64,000 nt of DNA from JAOUFP01 sp963801505 (GCA_963801505.1 CAWDEY010000013.1:1-64000); one strand, 5' to 3'; positions 26,896 through 36,997 are shown, counted from the stretch's first letter. Numbers and translations are program-made. Notes: generated by a model from the letters alone, not told the origin.

Positions 26896-28607
26896 TTCAA
26901 GAACCCTTCGGTTGCAATATTATATTTTTCAAGTTTTCTGTAAAGGGTCTTTCTGTCCATACCGAGAAGCCGTGCAGCTCGGGATTTGTTGCCGGCTGTC
27001 TTTTCAAGAGCGCTCTGGATTTCACTGCGTTCGTTTTTGTCTCCGTCCCCGTCTAAAATCTTTTCCGCTTTCATGAGGTCCCTGAACTGTGCCGGAAGGT
27101 GTTCGACTGTTATAATGTTTTGACGGCAGAGTATGACGGCATGTTCGAGCGTATGTTCCAATTCTCTGACATTGCCGGGCCATGGATAATCCATAAAGAT
27201 TTTGCTTACGCCCGATGATATACCCGAGACCTCCCTGTTGAGTCTCTTGTTGAACTTGTTAATAAAATGGTCAACAAAAAGAGGCATGTCTTCCATGCGT
27301 TCTCTAAGCGGAGGCATCGTTATCTCTACGACCTTGAGCCTGTAGTACAGGTCTTCCCTGAACTCCCCGCTTCTTACTTTGGCGGAAAGGTCCTGGTTCG
27401 TAGCTGCGATGACCCGGACATCTACCTTCACTGGTGTTGAATCTCCGACGCGTTCGAATTCCATTTCCTGAAGTACCCTGAGAAGGTGCAGCTGTATCCT
27501 TTGTGATATGTCACCTATTTCATCGAGAAATATAGTGCCGCCATCAGCCATTTCGAACCTGCCTGTTCTGTCCCTGACTGCGCCTGTGAACGAGCCCCGG
27601 ACATGTCCGAAAAGTTCACTTTCGAGCAGGCCCTCGGACAGTGCGGAGCAGTTTACCTTAACCAGCGGCTTATTGCTTCGCGCCCCCTTGAAGTGGAGCG
27701 CCTCAGCAACCAGCTCTTTTCCAGTGCCGCTTTCGCCTGTAATAAGAACGGTTGACTGCACATCCGCGAGATCTTCTATCAAAGAATAAACATGCTGCAT
27801 CTTCTGGCTTGCGCCCACGATCTTATGGAACTGCTGCCGTTCATTGATGTCTCGCTCAAGGCCGGCCAGACGCGTCTCGTCCCTGACTACTATAACGGCC
27901 CCTGAAAAAATACCATGGTGGTCAAGAAGAGGAGAGGTTGAAACGGTCACAACCTGCCCCTGACGGGCCCTGTGCCTGCACTCAAGACGATAGATTTCCA
28001 CAGGTATTTTATTATTGATAGTCTCCGACAATGCCTTGAAACATGTACCTGCGCAGTCGTCAGTCAGGGTGCTGAACTGCTCGCCTATATTTTTTCGGGA
28101 CAGGCCGCATATGGACAGGGCGGTTTCATTGACTGCCACTATTTTTAATTGTTTATCTACGGTAATTATCGCGTCTTTGACACTTCGGAAGATAGCATCC
28201 AGATTGGAACGATATTTTTCTTTTTCGTCATTCATCGCCTTATGCTTCAGGGCAATTTCAGTCAGATGTATAAGCATGTCCTGACGCACGGGTTTGGCAA
28301 TATAGTCAAACGCCCCGAGGCGGAGGGCTTCTGAGGCTGTTTCGAGATTGGGGTCCCCTGTAATCATTATCACCTGACAATTGAGGTTTCTGCGTCTTAT
28401 CTCCCTGATTACATCGAGCCCGGTTTTAGCTCCCAGTATTATGTCCGCGAATATCAGATCAAAGTCTGTTTCGTTGATGGCAGCAACGGCCCCGTCATAG
28501 TCCTTTGCGGTAGTCACCTCGTGTCCTTCGTCGGTCAAAAAACTTTCGAAGGTAAACCTTATACTCTCTTCATCGTCTATGACGAGGATTTTTCTCTTAT
28601 CTTCCAT
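26826..28607 (-). CDS. NtrC-family sigma-54 response regulator with PAS
   Basis: 593 residues: receiver (5-120; VIDDEES, phospho-Asp in LIFADIILG, Lys in YIAKPVRQD), PAS domain (about 140-260), AAA+ domain (about 275-510; Walker A GESGTGKE, GSFTGA loop in place of GAFTGA, Walker B TIFLDEIGD, Arg finger region) and a Fis-type helix-turn-helix (about 525-570, KSRAARLLGMDRKTLYRKLEKY). It activates sigma-54 promoters when phosphorylated. The kinase gene upstream ends 2 bp before its ATG. The final residues after LNLKK are encoded by repeat A3, an unusual C-terminal extension. Confidence 0.95.
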   Translation of the reverse strand: MEDKRKILVIDDEESIRFTFESFLTDEGHEVTTAKDYDGAVAAINETDFDLIFADIILGAKTGLDVIREIRRRNLNCQVIMITGDPNLETASEALRLGAFDYIAKPVRQDMLIHLTEIALKHKAMNDEKEKYRSNLDAIFRSVKDAIITVDKQLKIVAVNETALSICGLSRKNIGEQFSTLTDDCAGTCFKALSETINNKIPVEIYRLECRHRARQGQVVTVSTSPLLDHHGIFSGAVIVVRDETRLAGLERDINERQQFHKIVGASQKMQHVYSLIEDLADVQSTVLITGESGTGKELVAEALHFKGARSNKPLVKVNCSALSEGLLESELFGHVRGSFTGAVRDRTGRFEMADGGTIFLDEIGDISQRIQLHLLRVLQEMEFERVGDSTPVKVDVRVIAATNQDLSAKVRSGEFREDLYYRLKVVEITMPPLRERMEDMPLFVDHFINKFNKRLNREVSGISSGVSKIFMDYPWPGNVRELEHTLEHAVILCRQNIITVEHLPAQFRDLMKAEKILDGDGDKNERSEIQSALEKTAGNKSRAARLLGMDRKTLYRKLEKYNIATEGFLNLKKAESTETQRSQSKIKEIQAG

Positions 28608-28608
28608 C

Positions 28609-31458
28609 TCATCCTATTGCGGGCAGATCAATGATTATTTTTGTAAATTCTGTATCAACACTTTCAATTTGGAGCATGCCTCCATGGTCTTTAATAATAC
28701 CATGGCTGATGCTCAGACCCAAACCAGTCCCTTCGCCGCTTGGTTTGGTCGAAAAAAATGGGTTCAGCACTTTAGCAATAATATTAGCAGGTATGCCGGT
28801 GCCCTGATCATAAAAAATCAGGCGCACATAGGGACTGCCATCGACCATAAGTTGTTTATCGTATATTTCAATTGTCTTTGCCTCATGAGGGCCAGGGTAT
28901 TTTTTGTTAAGGGCATATCTCGCATTGCTTATTACGTTGAGGAAGACCTGCTGGATCTGCTGGGGATTAGCTACAATTTCAGGCAGGCGAGGGCTTAAAT
29001 CCATCTTCAGGGTGATGCCTTCTTTCCTGATCTGTACCTCTGTCAGAGTTATGGCATCATGAAGAATTCTATCTACGCGTACAGTGGCTTTTTCCTCTTT
29101 TCTTTCACGGGCGAAGGACAGAAGACTGCTGACGATGACGGCGATCCTGTTGCCTTCCTTTATAATCCTGTTGGCTATATCGCTCTCCTTGCTCCTCTTT
29201 TGGCTTTTATTGGCGATCATCTGGGCATAGTTTATTATGCCGTTTATAGGGTTATTTATCTCATGGGCCACTCCTGCCGCAAGTTCGCCAAGGGAGGCGA
29301 GGTGTCCGGCCCGCAAGGCCTCAGCCTCAAGGTTTGTCTTTTCAGTGATATCTGTGACAACGATTATGACATTCAGCACATTATTGTCGTCATCCATGAT
29401 CGGGAAGGCCCTTGAGTCAAGAAGCCTTTTATTGCGGGTTGATCTTTTTGAGCTTTCGGGTGCTCCGGTGCAGAAACATCTTATTACATGACAGTCTTCG
29501 CAAGGCCCGGAGGTCTGATGCCACAATTCGTAACAATGTCGTCCCTCCAGTGCGGAGACTTCCATTCCAAAGGCCGAGGCAGCGGCCCTGTTGGTCCACA
29601 GGACTTTAAGGTCAGGAGACAGCAGTAGCAATGAATCGGGTATGGCGTCAAGAAGCGTATGAAATTCCTGCGAAAGTCTTTTGAATTTGCTTTCGCTTGT
29701 CTTTAGAGTCTCTTCAGTCGTCTTACGGAAATTGATCTCCTGGGTGAGAAGCTGGATAGCTGTCTTGAGCTCAAAGGTGCGTTCATCGACAAGTTCCAGG
29801 AGATGTTCCCGGTGGTTTTTCAATTCTTCTTCTGCTTTTTTGAGTTCTGTTATGTCCCTGATGATCCCTATCATGGCCATGGGTCTGCCATTGTCATCGG
29901 TCACTATCGATGCTGACAGCAATATCAGAAATTCCCTCCCGTTTTTGTGGTAGACCCTGACTTCTCCGTTCCATCGGCCCTTTTCTGTTATACTCGGGAT
30001 TATCACATCCCTGGCGAAATCTTTGTCCACGTTCATTTCATTGACATGTTTTCCTGCGAGCTCTTCATTGGTGTAGCCGTATAGCTCATATATCGCCTTG
30101 TTTGAATAGACTATGTATCCGTCAAGATCTACAATCTGAACGCCGTCCATGGCCTCTTCGATAGCCTTGGAGTAGAGCTTCAGGGTATCTTCCGCACGCT
30201 TTCTCAGTGTGATGTCCCTGGCAATCCCCTGAGCACCGAGGAACTCTCCCCTGTTATCCCTGAGTATCCGTACATTATGAAGCACATTTATCTCATCGCT
30301 GCTGTTAGATAAATACCTGTTTTCGAAGCTCAATACGTCTACGCCTGCTTCGGTCATCCCCTTAATTTTCAAAAAAGACATGTCCCTGTCTTCAGGATGG
30401 ACCACGTCTATCCACGGTTTGCCTATGATCTGCTCAGGGCTGTATTGAAGCTTCTCGTATCCGGCATCGTTGAGGTAGACGTGATTGCCGTCTTTGTCAT
30501 AAATATATATGATGTCAGAGGTCAGTTCAACGAGATTTTTATATTTCTCCTCTGATTTTATGTGCGCTTCCTCGGACTGCTTGTGCTCGATGCCCAGGGC
30601 GATTACATCGGCAACTGATCCAAGGGCCTTAATCGCGGTATCCGAAAGTGGTCTCCGGCCGAAAATGGCCATAACTCCAACAGTCCTGTCCTTGACGATG
30701 AGGGGGTGACCGGCAAAGGAGACAATTCCCTCCTGCTTTGCCCAGGCCTGCTGATGAATTAAGGGGTCGCCTATGACAGTGTTGGTAATGTGAGGACGCT
30801 GCTTAGCTGCGATGCTGCCGATCTTGAACTCCCCTAAAGGTATACGGCTGTGAAAACCGTTTAAGTGGGTATATAGCCCTGCGCTCGCCTGAAGACAGAG
30901 GGTCTGGTCCCCGCTGTTTAGTGTCCAGATGCGTGCAAACGCAGCGTTGAGATGCTTGACCATAGCTTCTGCGCACCACTGTAAACTCTCCTGCAAGGTT
31001 AAACCTTTGGAGAGGGCCGCTCCGATATCAGAGCCAAGTTCTGCAAGCAGCGAGCGTTCGACTAGTGCCTTTTCAGTTTCATGTCTGGTAAGGGCCATAT
31101 CAATATTCAGATGCACTAACCGCAAGTCAAACGGCTTAATAATATAACCGTAAGGCTTTGTAAGCTTCGCCCTTTCAAAAGTATTATTGTCAGAGCAGCC
31201 GGTGAGAAATATGACCGGAATGTCAAGTGCGCGCATCCTTTCTGCTGCCTCGATCCCGTCCATATCACCCTGCATGACAATGTCCATAAGGACAAGGTCC
31301 GGAGAAAGCATCTCCGCGTCTTTGACCGCTTTTTCTCCTGAAGAGGCCACGGATACGACATCATATCCCAGGCTGTTTAAGTGTTTTTGTATGTAGGTTG
31401 CGGCCAGGTTATCGTCTTCTGCTATGAGGATCCTGTGTTTAGTCATGGCTGTATTCAT
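28609..31458 (-). CDS. multi-sensor histidine kinase (Rec-GAF-PAS3-HisKA-HATPase)
   Basis: About 949 residues from the first ATG (31458); ATG 31446 is equally possible, and neither has a clear ribosome site. Order: N-terminal receiver (LIAEDDN, LVLMDIVM, IIKPFD), GAF-like domain, three PAS domains, then HisKA (HLASLGELAAGVAHEINNPI) and HATPase with N, G1 (DQGTGIP) and G2 (GEGTGLGLSI) boxes. The third PAS carries a Cys-rich insertion (CYELWHQTSGPCEDCHVIRC) typical of possible heme or metal-sensing variants. Cytosolic, no membrane helix. Cognate of the NtrC-type regulator immediately downstream. Confidence 0.93.
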   Translation of the reverse strand: MNTAMTKHRILIAEDDNLAATYIQKHLNSLGYDVVSVASSGEKAVKDAEMLSPDLVLMDIVMQGDMDGIEAAERMRALDIPVIFLTGCSDNNTFERAKLTKPYGYIIKPFDLRLVHLNIDMALTRHETEKALVERSLLAELGSDIGAALSKGLTLQESLQWCAEAMVKHLNAAFARIWTLNSGDQTLCLQASAGLYTHLNGFHSRIPLGEFKIGSIAAKQRPHITNTVIGDPLIHQQAWAKQEGIVSFAGHPLIVKDRTVGVMAIFGRRPLSDTAIKALGSVADVIALGIEHKQSEEAHIKSEEKYKNLVELTSDIIYIYDKDGNHVYLNDAGYEKLQYSPEQIIGKPWIDVVHPEDRDMSFLKIKGMTEAGVDVLSFENRYLSNSSDEINVLHNVRILRDNRGEFLGAQGIARDITLRKRAEDTLKLYSKAIEEAMDGVQIVDLDGYIVYSNKAIYELYGYTNEELAGKHVNEMNVDKDFARDVIIPSITEKGRWNGEVRVYHKNGREFLILLSASIVTDDNGRPMAMIGIIRDITELKKAEEELKNHREHLLELVDERTFELKTAIQLLTQEINFRKTTEETLKTSESKFKRLSQEFHTLLDAIPDSLLLLSPDLKVLWTNRAAASAFGMEVSALEGRHCYELWHQTSGPCEDCHVIRCFCTGAPESSKRSTRNKRLLDSRAFPIMDDDNNVLNVIIVVTDITEKTNLEAEALRAGHLASLGELAAGVAHEINNPINGIINYAQMIANKSQKRSKESDIANRIIKEGNRIAVIVSSLLSFARERKEEKATVRVDRILHDAITLTEVQIRKEGITLKMDLSPRLPEIVANPQQIQQVFLNVISNARYALNKKYPGPHEAKTIEIYDKQLMVDGSPYVRLIFYDQGTGIPANIIAKVLNPFFSTKPSGEGTGLGLSISHGIIKDHGGMLQIESVDTEFTKIIIDLPAIG

Positions 31459-31652
31459 TTGAGAAGAGAAAAAAAGCTGTAGTGCCAAAGAATAAGATAT
31501 AGTCTGCCCGTTTTGCAAAGAAGGGGATCATGACAATTTAGTCCCTGCCCGTATAAGATGTCCAAAAAAATCTGAAACATATAGTTTATTAAACCAGATT
31601 CTCAACATTTTTTCCCATCTTTTGAGAAAATAACAGGGACTTAAGGGGCTGA

Positions 31653-32615
31653 TTATAGCACCTTCAGACCATACTGATGTATTAACTTCAGGTCATCTTG
31701 AAAATTTCTTCCAAGGGTCGTGAGATAATTTCCAGTGAGCAGTCCGTCAGCTCCGGCAGGAAAGATAAAGGCGTTGAATTCGCCGAGTGTCTGAATACGA
31801 CCGCCGCAGACCCGTATCTCCTTGTCAGAAAGTATGAACCTGTAGAGACTGATTATTTTCAGGGCATCAAAGGGATGAAGAAGTTTTTGCACTCCGAGCC
31901 TGGTACCTTTTACAGGTGTCAGAAAATTGATGGGCACGGAATCAGGTCCGATCTCCATGAGTGTAAATGCCATGTCGACCCTGTCTTCCCAGGTCTCGCC
32001 AAGGCCGAATACGCCCCCTGAACAAAGGGAAAGACCCGAGGCTTTTACTGCTCTTATTGTTTCGATTTTGTCTCTGAAGGTATGTGTGGTGCATATTTCC
32101 GGGAAAAAACGTTCAGAGGTTTCGAGGTTGTTATGGTAGCGTTCCAATCCCGCATCCTTAAGCAGCAGGAGATCTTCCCCTGATAAAAGTCCCAAAGTAG
32201 CGCAGGGGAGCAGGCCGATCCTTCTGACAGAGGATACCATCTCAGCGATTTTTTTAAGATCAGCTGCAGATGCTTTTTTACCGCTGGTCACAATGCAGAA
32301 ACGTCTTGTGCCTGCTTCTTTAGCCTCCTGCGCCTTTTCAGTAATAGTTTTTTTTTCAACGAGACTGAAGGTCTTGATCTCCGCAGAGCTTTTGGCAGAC
32401 TGGGCGCAGTAGGAGCAGTCTTCAGAACAGGCGCCTGATTTAGCGTTTATGATCGCGCAGAGGTCAACTTTGTTACCCCTGAAATGGTCCCTTATCCTGT
32501 TAGCGGCGGAAAACAGATCGAAGATGTCCCGACCTGAAAGAGTTGTGATAAAAAGCGCCTCTTGACGCGATATTTTATTGCCACCTAAGACTTTTTCCTC
32601 AATAGTTTTTAGCAT
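31653..32615 (-). CDS. bioB: biotin synthase
   Basis: 320 residues of the radical SAM enzyme that inserts sulfur into dethiobiotin. The SAM cluster motif is CSEDCSYC, followed by YHNNLETS and GGVFGLGETWEDR; C-terminal Arg and Asn residues of the substrate site (CGGRIQTLG, NYLTTLGR) are present. With bioW at 24061 it suggests biotin synthesis through free pimelate. Standalone gene, with no bioF/A/D in the window. Confidence 0.95.
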   Translation of the reverse strand: MLKTIEEKVLGGNKISRQEALFITTLSGRDIFDLFSAANRIRDHFRGNKVDLCAIINAKSGACSEDCSYCAQSAKSSAEIKTFSLVEKKTITEKAQEAKEAGTRRFCIVTSGKKASAADLKKIAEMVSSVRRIGLLPCATLGLLSGEDLLLLKDAGLERYHNNLETSERFFPEICTTHTFRDKIETIRAVKASGLSLCSGGVFGLGETWEDRVDMAFTLMEIGPDSVPINFLTPVKGTRLGVQKLLHPFDALKIISLYRFILSDKEIRVCGGRIQTLGEFNAFIFPAGADGLLTGNYLTTLGRNFQDDLKLIHQYGLKVL

Positions 32616-32699
32616 TTGTTATTTTTGCAGAAGCTGGATTTATTGTCAACCTGAAGAACCCAAGACGTTTACGACTCAGTGTAAGGCATTACATAATAC

Positions 32700-32945
32700 A
32701 AGATCGTCATTACATAAATGGATAGCGAGCGATATTCCCCGTGGTCTGGCCTAAGGCCCCTACTGTTGGTGCCACGGGATTAGCGAGCGAATATAATGAA
32801 AAAACATTCCTTGCATTGAGATTCCCTGCGGTCTTGCCGGAGGGAGTCTTCAATATACCCTCCGGACTTCCCGAAGGGTTTTGGGATTCCAATTTTTGTC
32901 ATTCAGGCTGAAATCTTTCCGGAAGGATTCCCGAGGCGCTATGCT
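32700..32945. repeat. cluster of short interspersed repeats
   Basis: Contains AAATGGATAGCGAGCG (32715; repeated at 53205), a second TAGCGAGCGAATATAATGAAA, a CCCTGCGGTCTTGCCGG hairpin followed by CTTCAATATA, and GTCATTCAGGCTGAAATCTT with TTCCGGAAGGATTCCCG (related to 42111-42165). No gene is visible. It looks like a landing zone for small palindromic elements between bioB and the CFA synthase gene. Confidence 0.5.
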
Positions 32946-32970
32946 TACGGTATCGGACATCGCCGGAGAC

Positions 32971-32998
32971 TTGAAAAATAATCTGGAAATGCTAGTAT
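32971..32998 (+). promoter_or_regulatory. candidate promoter for the CFA synthase gene
   Basis: TTGAAA (32971-32976) is followed after 16 nt by TAGTAT (32993-32998), 33 nt before the ATG, with GGGGAGG in between as ribosome site. Confidence 0.45.
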
Positions 32999-33031
32999 GA
33001 AGGCATAATAGGCTAAAACGGGGAGGATTAA

Positions 33032-34150
33032 ATGGCTGAAGACAGGCTGGATGGCATAATACAGGAAATACTTTCTCCTGCCGGTATTACTCTTAATGGA
33101 GACGAGCCGTGGGACATCCGGGTCAGGGATGAAAGGTTCTATCAGCGGATCTTAAGGGACAGCAGTTTGGGACTTGGAGAATCATATGTGGAGGGATGGT
33201 GGGAATGCGGGCAACTCGATGAGTTTTTTGCCAGGATCCTGACAACGGACCCTAAAGACAAAATCAAAAAAAATTGGGGCCTCCTTGCCTATATCCTCGG
33301 CTCGGTAATCTTCAATTACGGCAGAAAAGCGAAGGCCTTTCAGGTAGGGGAAAGACATTATGATAAAGGGAATGAACTATTCAGGAAGATGCTGGATAAA
33401 AGGATGGTCTATAGCTGTGCCTACTGGAAGGACGCCAGGAGTCTAGATGAAGCGCAGGAGGCCAAGCTGGAACTGATCTGCAGAAAACTAAACATCAGGC
33501 CTGGTGAGAGGATACTGGATATTGGCTGCGGCTGGGGAAGTCTTGCAAAATACGCTGCTGAAAACTATAAGGTTGAAGTCGTCGGCATAACGGTCTCGAA
33601 AGAGCAGGCATCGCTCGGCCGGGAATTGTGCCAGGGACTGCCTGTTGAGATCAGGCTCCAGGACTACAGGGACATTGACGAAAAATTTGACCACATTGTT
33701 TCTGTAGGAATGTTTGAACACGTGGGATACAAAAATTACAGGACCTATATGGAGAAGGTCCATAATTGCCTCAAGGATGACGGGTTGTTCTTACTTCATA
33801 CAATAGGGGACAATGTCTCGTGTGTCCGTACTGATCCATGGCTTGACAAGTATATCTTCCCAAACGCGCTGGTCCCATCGTTGAAACAGATCAGCGGAGC
33901 TACCGAGGGCCTGTTCATTACAGAGGCCCTTCAGAACATAGGGTTTGATTATGATGCGACCCTGATGTCATGGTTTAAGAACTTTGATGACAATTGGGAC
34001 AAATTAAAAGGGCTTTACGATGAGAGGTTTTACCGGATCTGGAAGTATTATCTTTTGAGCTCAGCAGGCACCTTCAGATCAAGATACATGCAAGTATGGC
34101 AGATCCTCTTCTCTAAAAAAGGTGCCCCATGTGGATGTGGTCCGGTATAA
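33032..34150 (+). CDS. cfa: cyclopropane-fatty-acyl-phospholipid synthase
   Basis: 372 residues, typical length. The N-terminal lipid-binding part (DIRVRDERFYQRIL, LGLGESYVEGWWECGQLDEFFARIL) leads into a SAM methyltransferase fold with RILDIGCGWGSLAKYAAE and VVGITVSKEQ. HYDKGNELFRKMLD and YSCAYWKDA are diagnostic family blocks. It methylenates unsaturated acyl chains in the inner membrane using SAM, normally in stress or stationary phase. Convergent with the acylphosphatase gene. Confidence 0.95.
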   Translation: MAEDRLDGIIQEILSPAGITLNGDEPWDIRVRDERFYQRILRDSSLGLGESYVEGWWECGQLDEFFARILTTDPKDKIKKNWGLLAYILGSVIFNYGRKAKAFQVGERHYDKGNELFRKMLDKRMVYSCAYWKDARSLDEAQEAKLELICRKLNIRPGERILDIGCGWGSLAKYAAENYKVEVVGITVSKEQASLGRELCQGLPVEIRLQDYRDIDEKFDHIVSVGMFEHVGYKNYRTYMEKVHNCLKDDGLFLLHTIGDNVSCVRTDPWLDKYIFPNALVPSLKQISGATEGLFITEALQNIGFDYDATLMSWFKNFDDNWDKLKGLYDERFYRIWKYYLLSSAGTFRSRYMQVWQILFSKKGAPCGCGPV

Positions 34151-34166
34151 AGTGGTCCATGCTGCA

Positions 34167-34445
34167 CTAGTACCGGATCTCAAAGTCTTTATGTTCCGCA
34201 GAGGATTCTTCCCAACGGACCTCTATATTTCTGACTGAAGAGCCGGCAGGACCTTTCCAGCATTCCTCAATCGCCTGTTCTATCAGTTCCCGGCTGCCCT
34301 CAAAGAGGGCCTCGACACGGCCGTCATAAAGATTCCTTGCCCAGCCGTTAAGGCCCAGTCTTGCTGCAAGGTTTCGCGTAAAGCCCCTGTAAAAAACACC
34401 TTGAACTCTGCCTTCTATGAACATATGAGCTTTTACTGTTTTCAT
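34167..34445 (-). CDS. acyP: acylphosphatase
   Basis: 92 residues. The phosphate loop and catalytic Arg are in EGRVQGVFYRGF, and the catalytic Asn in GLNGWARNLYDGRVEALFEG. It hydrolyses carboxyl-phosphate bonds such as in acetyl phosphate. Single gene, convergent with cfa. Confidence 0.95.
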   Translation of the reverse strand: MKTVKAHMFIEGRVQGVFYRGFTRNLAARLGLNGWARNLYDGRVEALFEGSRELIEQAIEECWKGPAGSSVRNIEVRWEESSAEHKDFEIRY

Positions 34446-34622
34446 GAAAAATATTATAGCAGATAAGATCGCTCTCTAAAATATCCGTTGATTACGGGTC
34501 CCTGAAACAAATAAGACAGAAATAATTTCTGCTTGGCCTCGTCTTCCATAATGAGGAATAAATCTGGGATTGCTGAGGTCAATAAGTTATAATGATCTTA
34601 TGTCATGAGAGAGGAGACGAGC

Positions 34623-34811
34623 ATGAGTATTCTTCCTGAAGGTGAGCAGCTAAGAAAAGCAGTCAAGTGGGTGTCAGATGAACGCACCGAACATCCCGGG
34701 GCACCCCTTTTCACCCTTATCGAAAAGGCCTGTCTGAAGTTCGACCTAACTCCGAAAGACGAAGAATTTCTCATGCGTTATCTTACTGAAAATGGCGCGG
34801 ACAAGTCGTAG
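34623..34811 (+). CDS. small conserved-looking protein, unknown function
   Basis: I take ATG 34623 (MSILPEGEQLRKAVKWVSDER), with GAGAGGAGACGAG upstream. The 62 residues look helical (PLFTLIEKACLKFDL, KDEEFLMRYL). I recall similar short proteins in Geobacter-like genomes but know no function. Repeat A4 starts 20 bp after the stop. Confidence 0.55.
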   Translation: MSILPEGEQLRKAVKWVSDERTEHPGAPLFTLIEKACLKFDLTPKDEEFLMRYLTENGADKS

Positions 34812-34830
34812 TAATTAAGATGATCTTTTC

Positions 34831-34982
34831 ACAACGGCAGTTCATTCACCACGGAGGCACAGAGACGCTGAGAAACCGAGGGTTTGAGGCAAATAAGGGA
34901 CTGACCAATTTGTTTGCCCCTATCCTGCCCTTAGCTCCCTGATTTTACTCTGTGTGTCTCTGTGGATTCTGCTTTTTTTAGG
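34831..34982. repeat. CACAGAG-family repeat, copy A4
   Basis: Nearly the same sequence as copy A3, from ACGGCAGTTCATTCACC to CTCTGTGGATTCTG and TTTTTTTAGG. It ends 20 bp before the hybrid kinase gene and so forms its promoter-proximal DNA. Confidence 0.8.
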
Positions 34983-35001
34983 ATTAAAGAATAATCTCAA
35001 T

Positions 35002-36807
35002 ATGGTTAAAGAGAAATTTATAAAGTGGGAAGCAATCAACCCCTGGCATTTTGTCTGGATCGGCATAATTGCTTCAGAAATTCTGACAATAATACTGTCT
35101 ACCGTAATCAGCTTTACTTTATGGGGAAGTGTTTCAAATCAAATCCTGATAGTTGGTTTTTTCGATGCCTTTATGGTTTCCTTCGTTGTCGTGTTTATCA
35201 CTATATATTTTGTCAGACGTAACTCTTCACTTTCGGGAATAAATGAACGCCTTCACCTTGAGATCAATGAGCGCAAAAAATCAGAAGAAGCTCTGCGGGA
35301 AAGTGAGGAAAGGCTCAAGGCAATTTTTGAAAATGCAAAAGAAGGCATACTAGTGGCTGACGCCGAGACCAGGAGATTTATCAACGCCAATATAATGATA
35401 TGTGAAATGCTGGGATATAGTTGTGAAGAGATCAAAAAATTAGGAGTAACTGATATCCATCCTGAAGAAGAATTGCCATTTGTCATCGAGCAACTCGAGA
35501 AACTGACAAGGCAAGAGATTGTTACAGCCTATAAAATTCCCATGAAAAGAAAAGATGGTACTGTCTTTTATGCCGAGATTAACTCCTCACCCTTCAAATT
35601 GCTCGGAAAAACCTATATGGCAGGCTTTTTTAGAGACATAACTGAGAATTACAAACTCGAAGAAGAACTCCGTCAATCCCAGAAAATAGCAGCAGTCGGC
35701 ATTCTTGCAGGAGGAGTCGCCCATGAGTTCAGTAATATATTAACTACAATTAAAGGTTCTGCTTATATCATACAGAAGAAATTGGAAAAGGACGATTCTT
35801 TAAATAAATACTCCCAACAGATAACTGCTTCAATAAACAAGGCAAGTAATCTTGCCCAGGGTCTTCTTGCATTCAGCAGAAAACAGATAATAGAATTGAA
35901 GCCTCAGAATTTGAATGAAATTGTTATAAGGGTAAAAAACCTTGTGTCCAAGCTTATAGGCGAACATATAGAGTTGACCATAGAATTGACAGACAGAGAC
36001 CTGACTATATTGGCAGACAGCAATCAGATAGAACAGGTCCTGATAAACCTTGTAACAAATGCCAGAGACGCAATGCTGAAAGGCGGACGTCTGACTATTA
36101 AGACAGGCATTGCGGAGATGAATGACGACTTCAAAAAAGAACATGGGTTTGGTATCCCGGGGAAATATGCCGTGATCGCAGTCTCGGACACTGGAACAGG
36201 CATGACTGAAAGCATAAAAGAGAAGATATTTGAACCATTTTTTACGACAAAAGAGTTAGGTAAAGGGACTGGATTAGGACTATCAATAGTCTATGGGATA
36301 GTCAAACAGCACAACGGTTATATTGATGTAGATACCAGGCCCAATGAGGGCACAACGTTTAAGATATATATTCCGGCAATAGAGCCAAAATCTGAGGAAG
36401 CATCCATGCAGGATTTGCCTTCTGTAATTGGCGGTTTAGAGACAATCCTTTTAGCAGAAGACGAAGCTGATACAAGGGAAATAATGAGTGAGGTCCTGAG
36501 GATTGAAGGGTATACAGTTTTAGAAGCAATAGATGGTGAGGACGCAATAAGGATATTTCGTGAAAATAAGGAAAGGGTCAGTCTTGTCCTGCTTGATGTC
36601 AGAATGCCTAAAAAAGACGGAAAAGAAGTTTATGATGAGATGAAGAGAATCAGGCCGAACATTAAGAGTCTGTTTATAAGCGGTTACACAGCAGATGTTA
36701 TAGATAGCGATGAGTTTAGTGAATCCGGATTAAACTTCATTTCAAAATCCTCCACACCCGAAGAAATATTAGGCAAGATACGGGAGGTATTGGATAGACC
36801 TAAATAA
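35002..36807 (+). CDS. hybrid membrane histidine kinase (PAS-HisKA-HATPase-Rec)
   Basis: 601 residues from ATG 35002; the frame is open further upstream but only through repeat A4. Two membrane helices (about 13-65), a linker helix, PAS (about 105-225), HisKA with atypical HEFSN in place of HExxN (AGGVAHEFSNILT), HATPase (DTGTGM, GKGTGLGLSI) and a C-terminal receiver (LLAEDEAD, LVLLDVRMPKKDG, ISKSSTPEE). It is the NtrB/hybrid type. The stop codon lies within repeat A5, so this gene is bracketed by two inverted copies of the same repeat. Confidence 0.92.
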   Translation: MVKEKFIKWEAINPWHFVWIGIIASEILTIILSTVISFTLWGSVSNQILIVGFFDAFMVSFVVVFITIYFVRRNSSLSGINERLHLEINERKKSEEALRESEERLKAIFENAKEGILVADAETRRFINANIMICEMLGYSCEEIKKLGVTDIHPEEELPFVIEQLEKLTRQEIVTAYKIPMKRKDGTVFYAEINSSPFKLLGKTYMAGFFRDITENYKLEEELRQSQKIAAVGILAGGVAHEFSNILTTIKGSAYIIQKKLEKDDSLNKYSQQITASINKASNLAQGLLAFSRKQIIELKPQNLNEIVIRVKNLVSKLIGEHIELTIELTDRDLTILADSNQIEQVLINLVTNARDAMLKGGRLTIKTGIAEMNDDFKKEHGFGIPGKYAVIAVSDTGTGMTESIKEKIFEPFFTTKELGKGTGLGLSIVYGIVKQHNGYIDVDTRPNEGTTFKIYIPAIEPKSEEASMQDLPSVIGGLETILLAEDEADTREIMSEVLRIEGYTVLEAIDGEDAIRIFRENKERVSLVLLDVRMPKKDGKEVYDEMKRIRPNIKSLFISGYTADVIDSDEFSESGLNFISKSSTPEEILGKIREVLDRPK

Positions 36808-36961
36808 AGCAGAATCCACAGAGCTCGCAGAGAACGCAGAGGAAAAACAGGGAGTTCGGGTTAAAAGTGGACTCTCCCCAATGGTGAATTGAGTTTTTAT
36901 TCCAAGTCTTTGTTTTCTTTGCGAACTTTGCGTCTTTGCGCGATCAACTGCCATTTTTAGG
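36799..36961. repeat. CACAGAG-family repeat, copy A5
   Basis: Starts CCTAAATAAAGCAGAATCC, then ACAGAGCTCGCAGAG, and ends with AACTGCCATTTTTAGG. It is oriented opposite to A4. The hybrid kinase gene's TAA lies in its first nine bases. More diverged in the right arm (GCGAACTTTGCGTCTTTGCG). Confidence 0.7.
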
Positions 36962-36997
36962 ATAAACCAATCTATCGCACCCGGACTAAGGATGATA

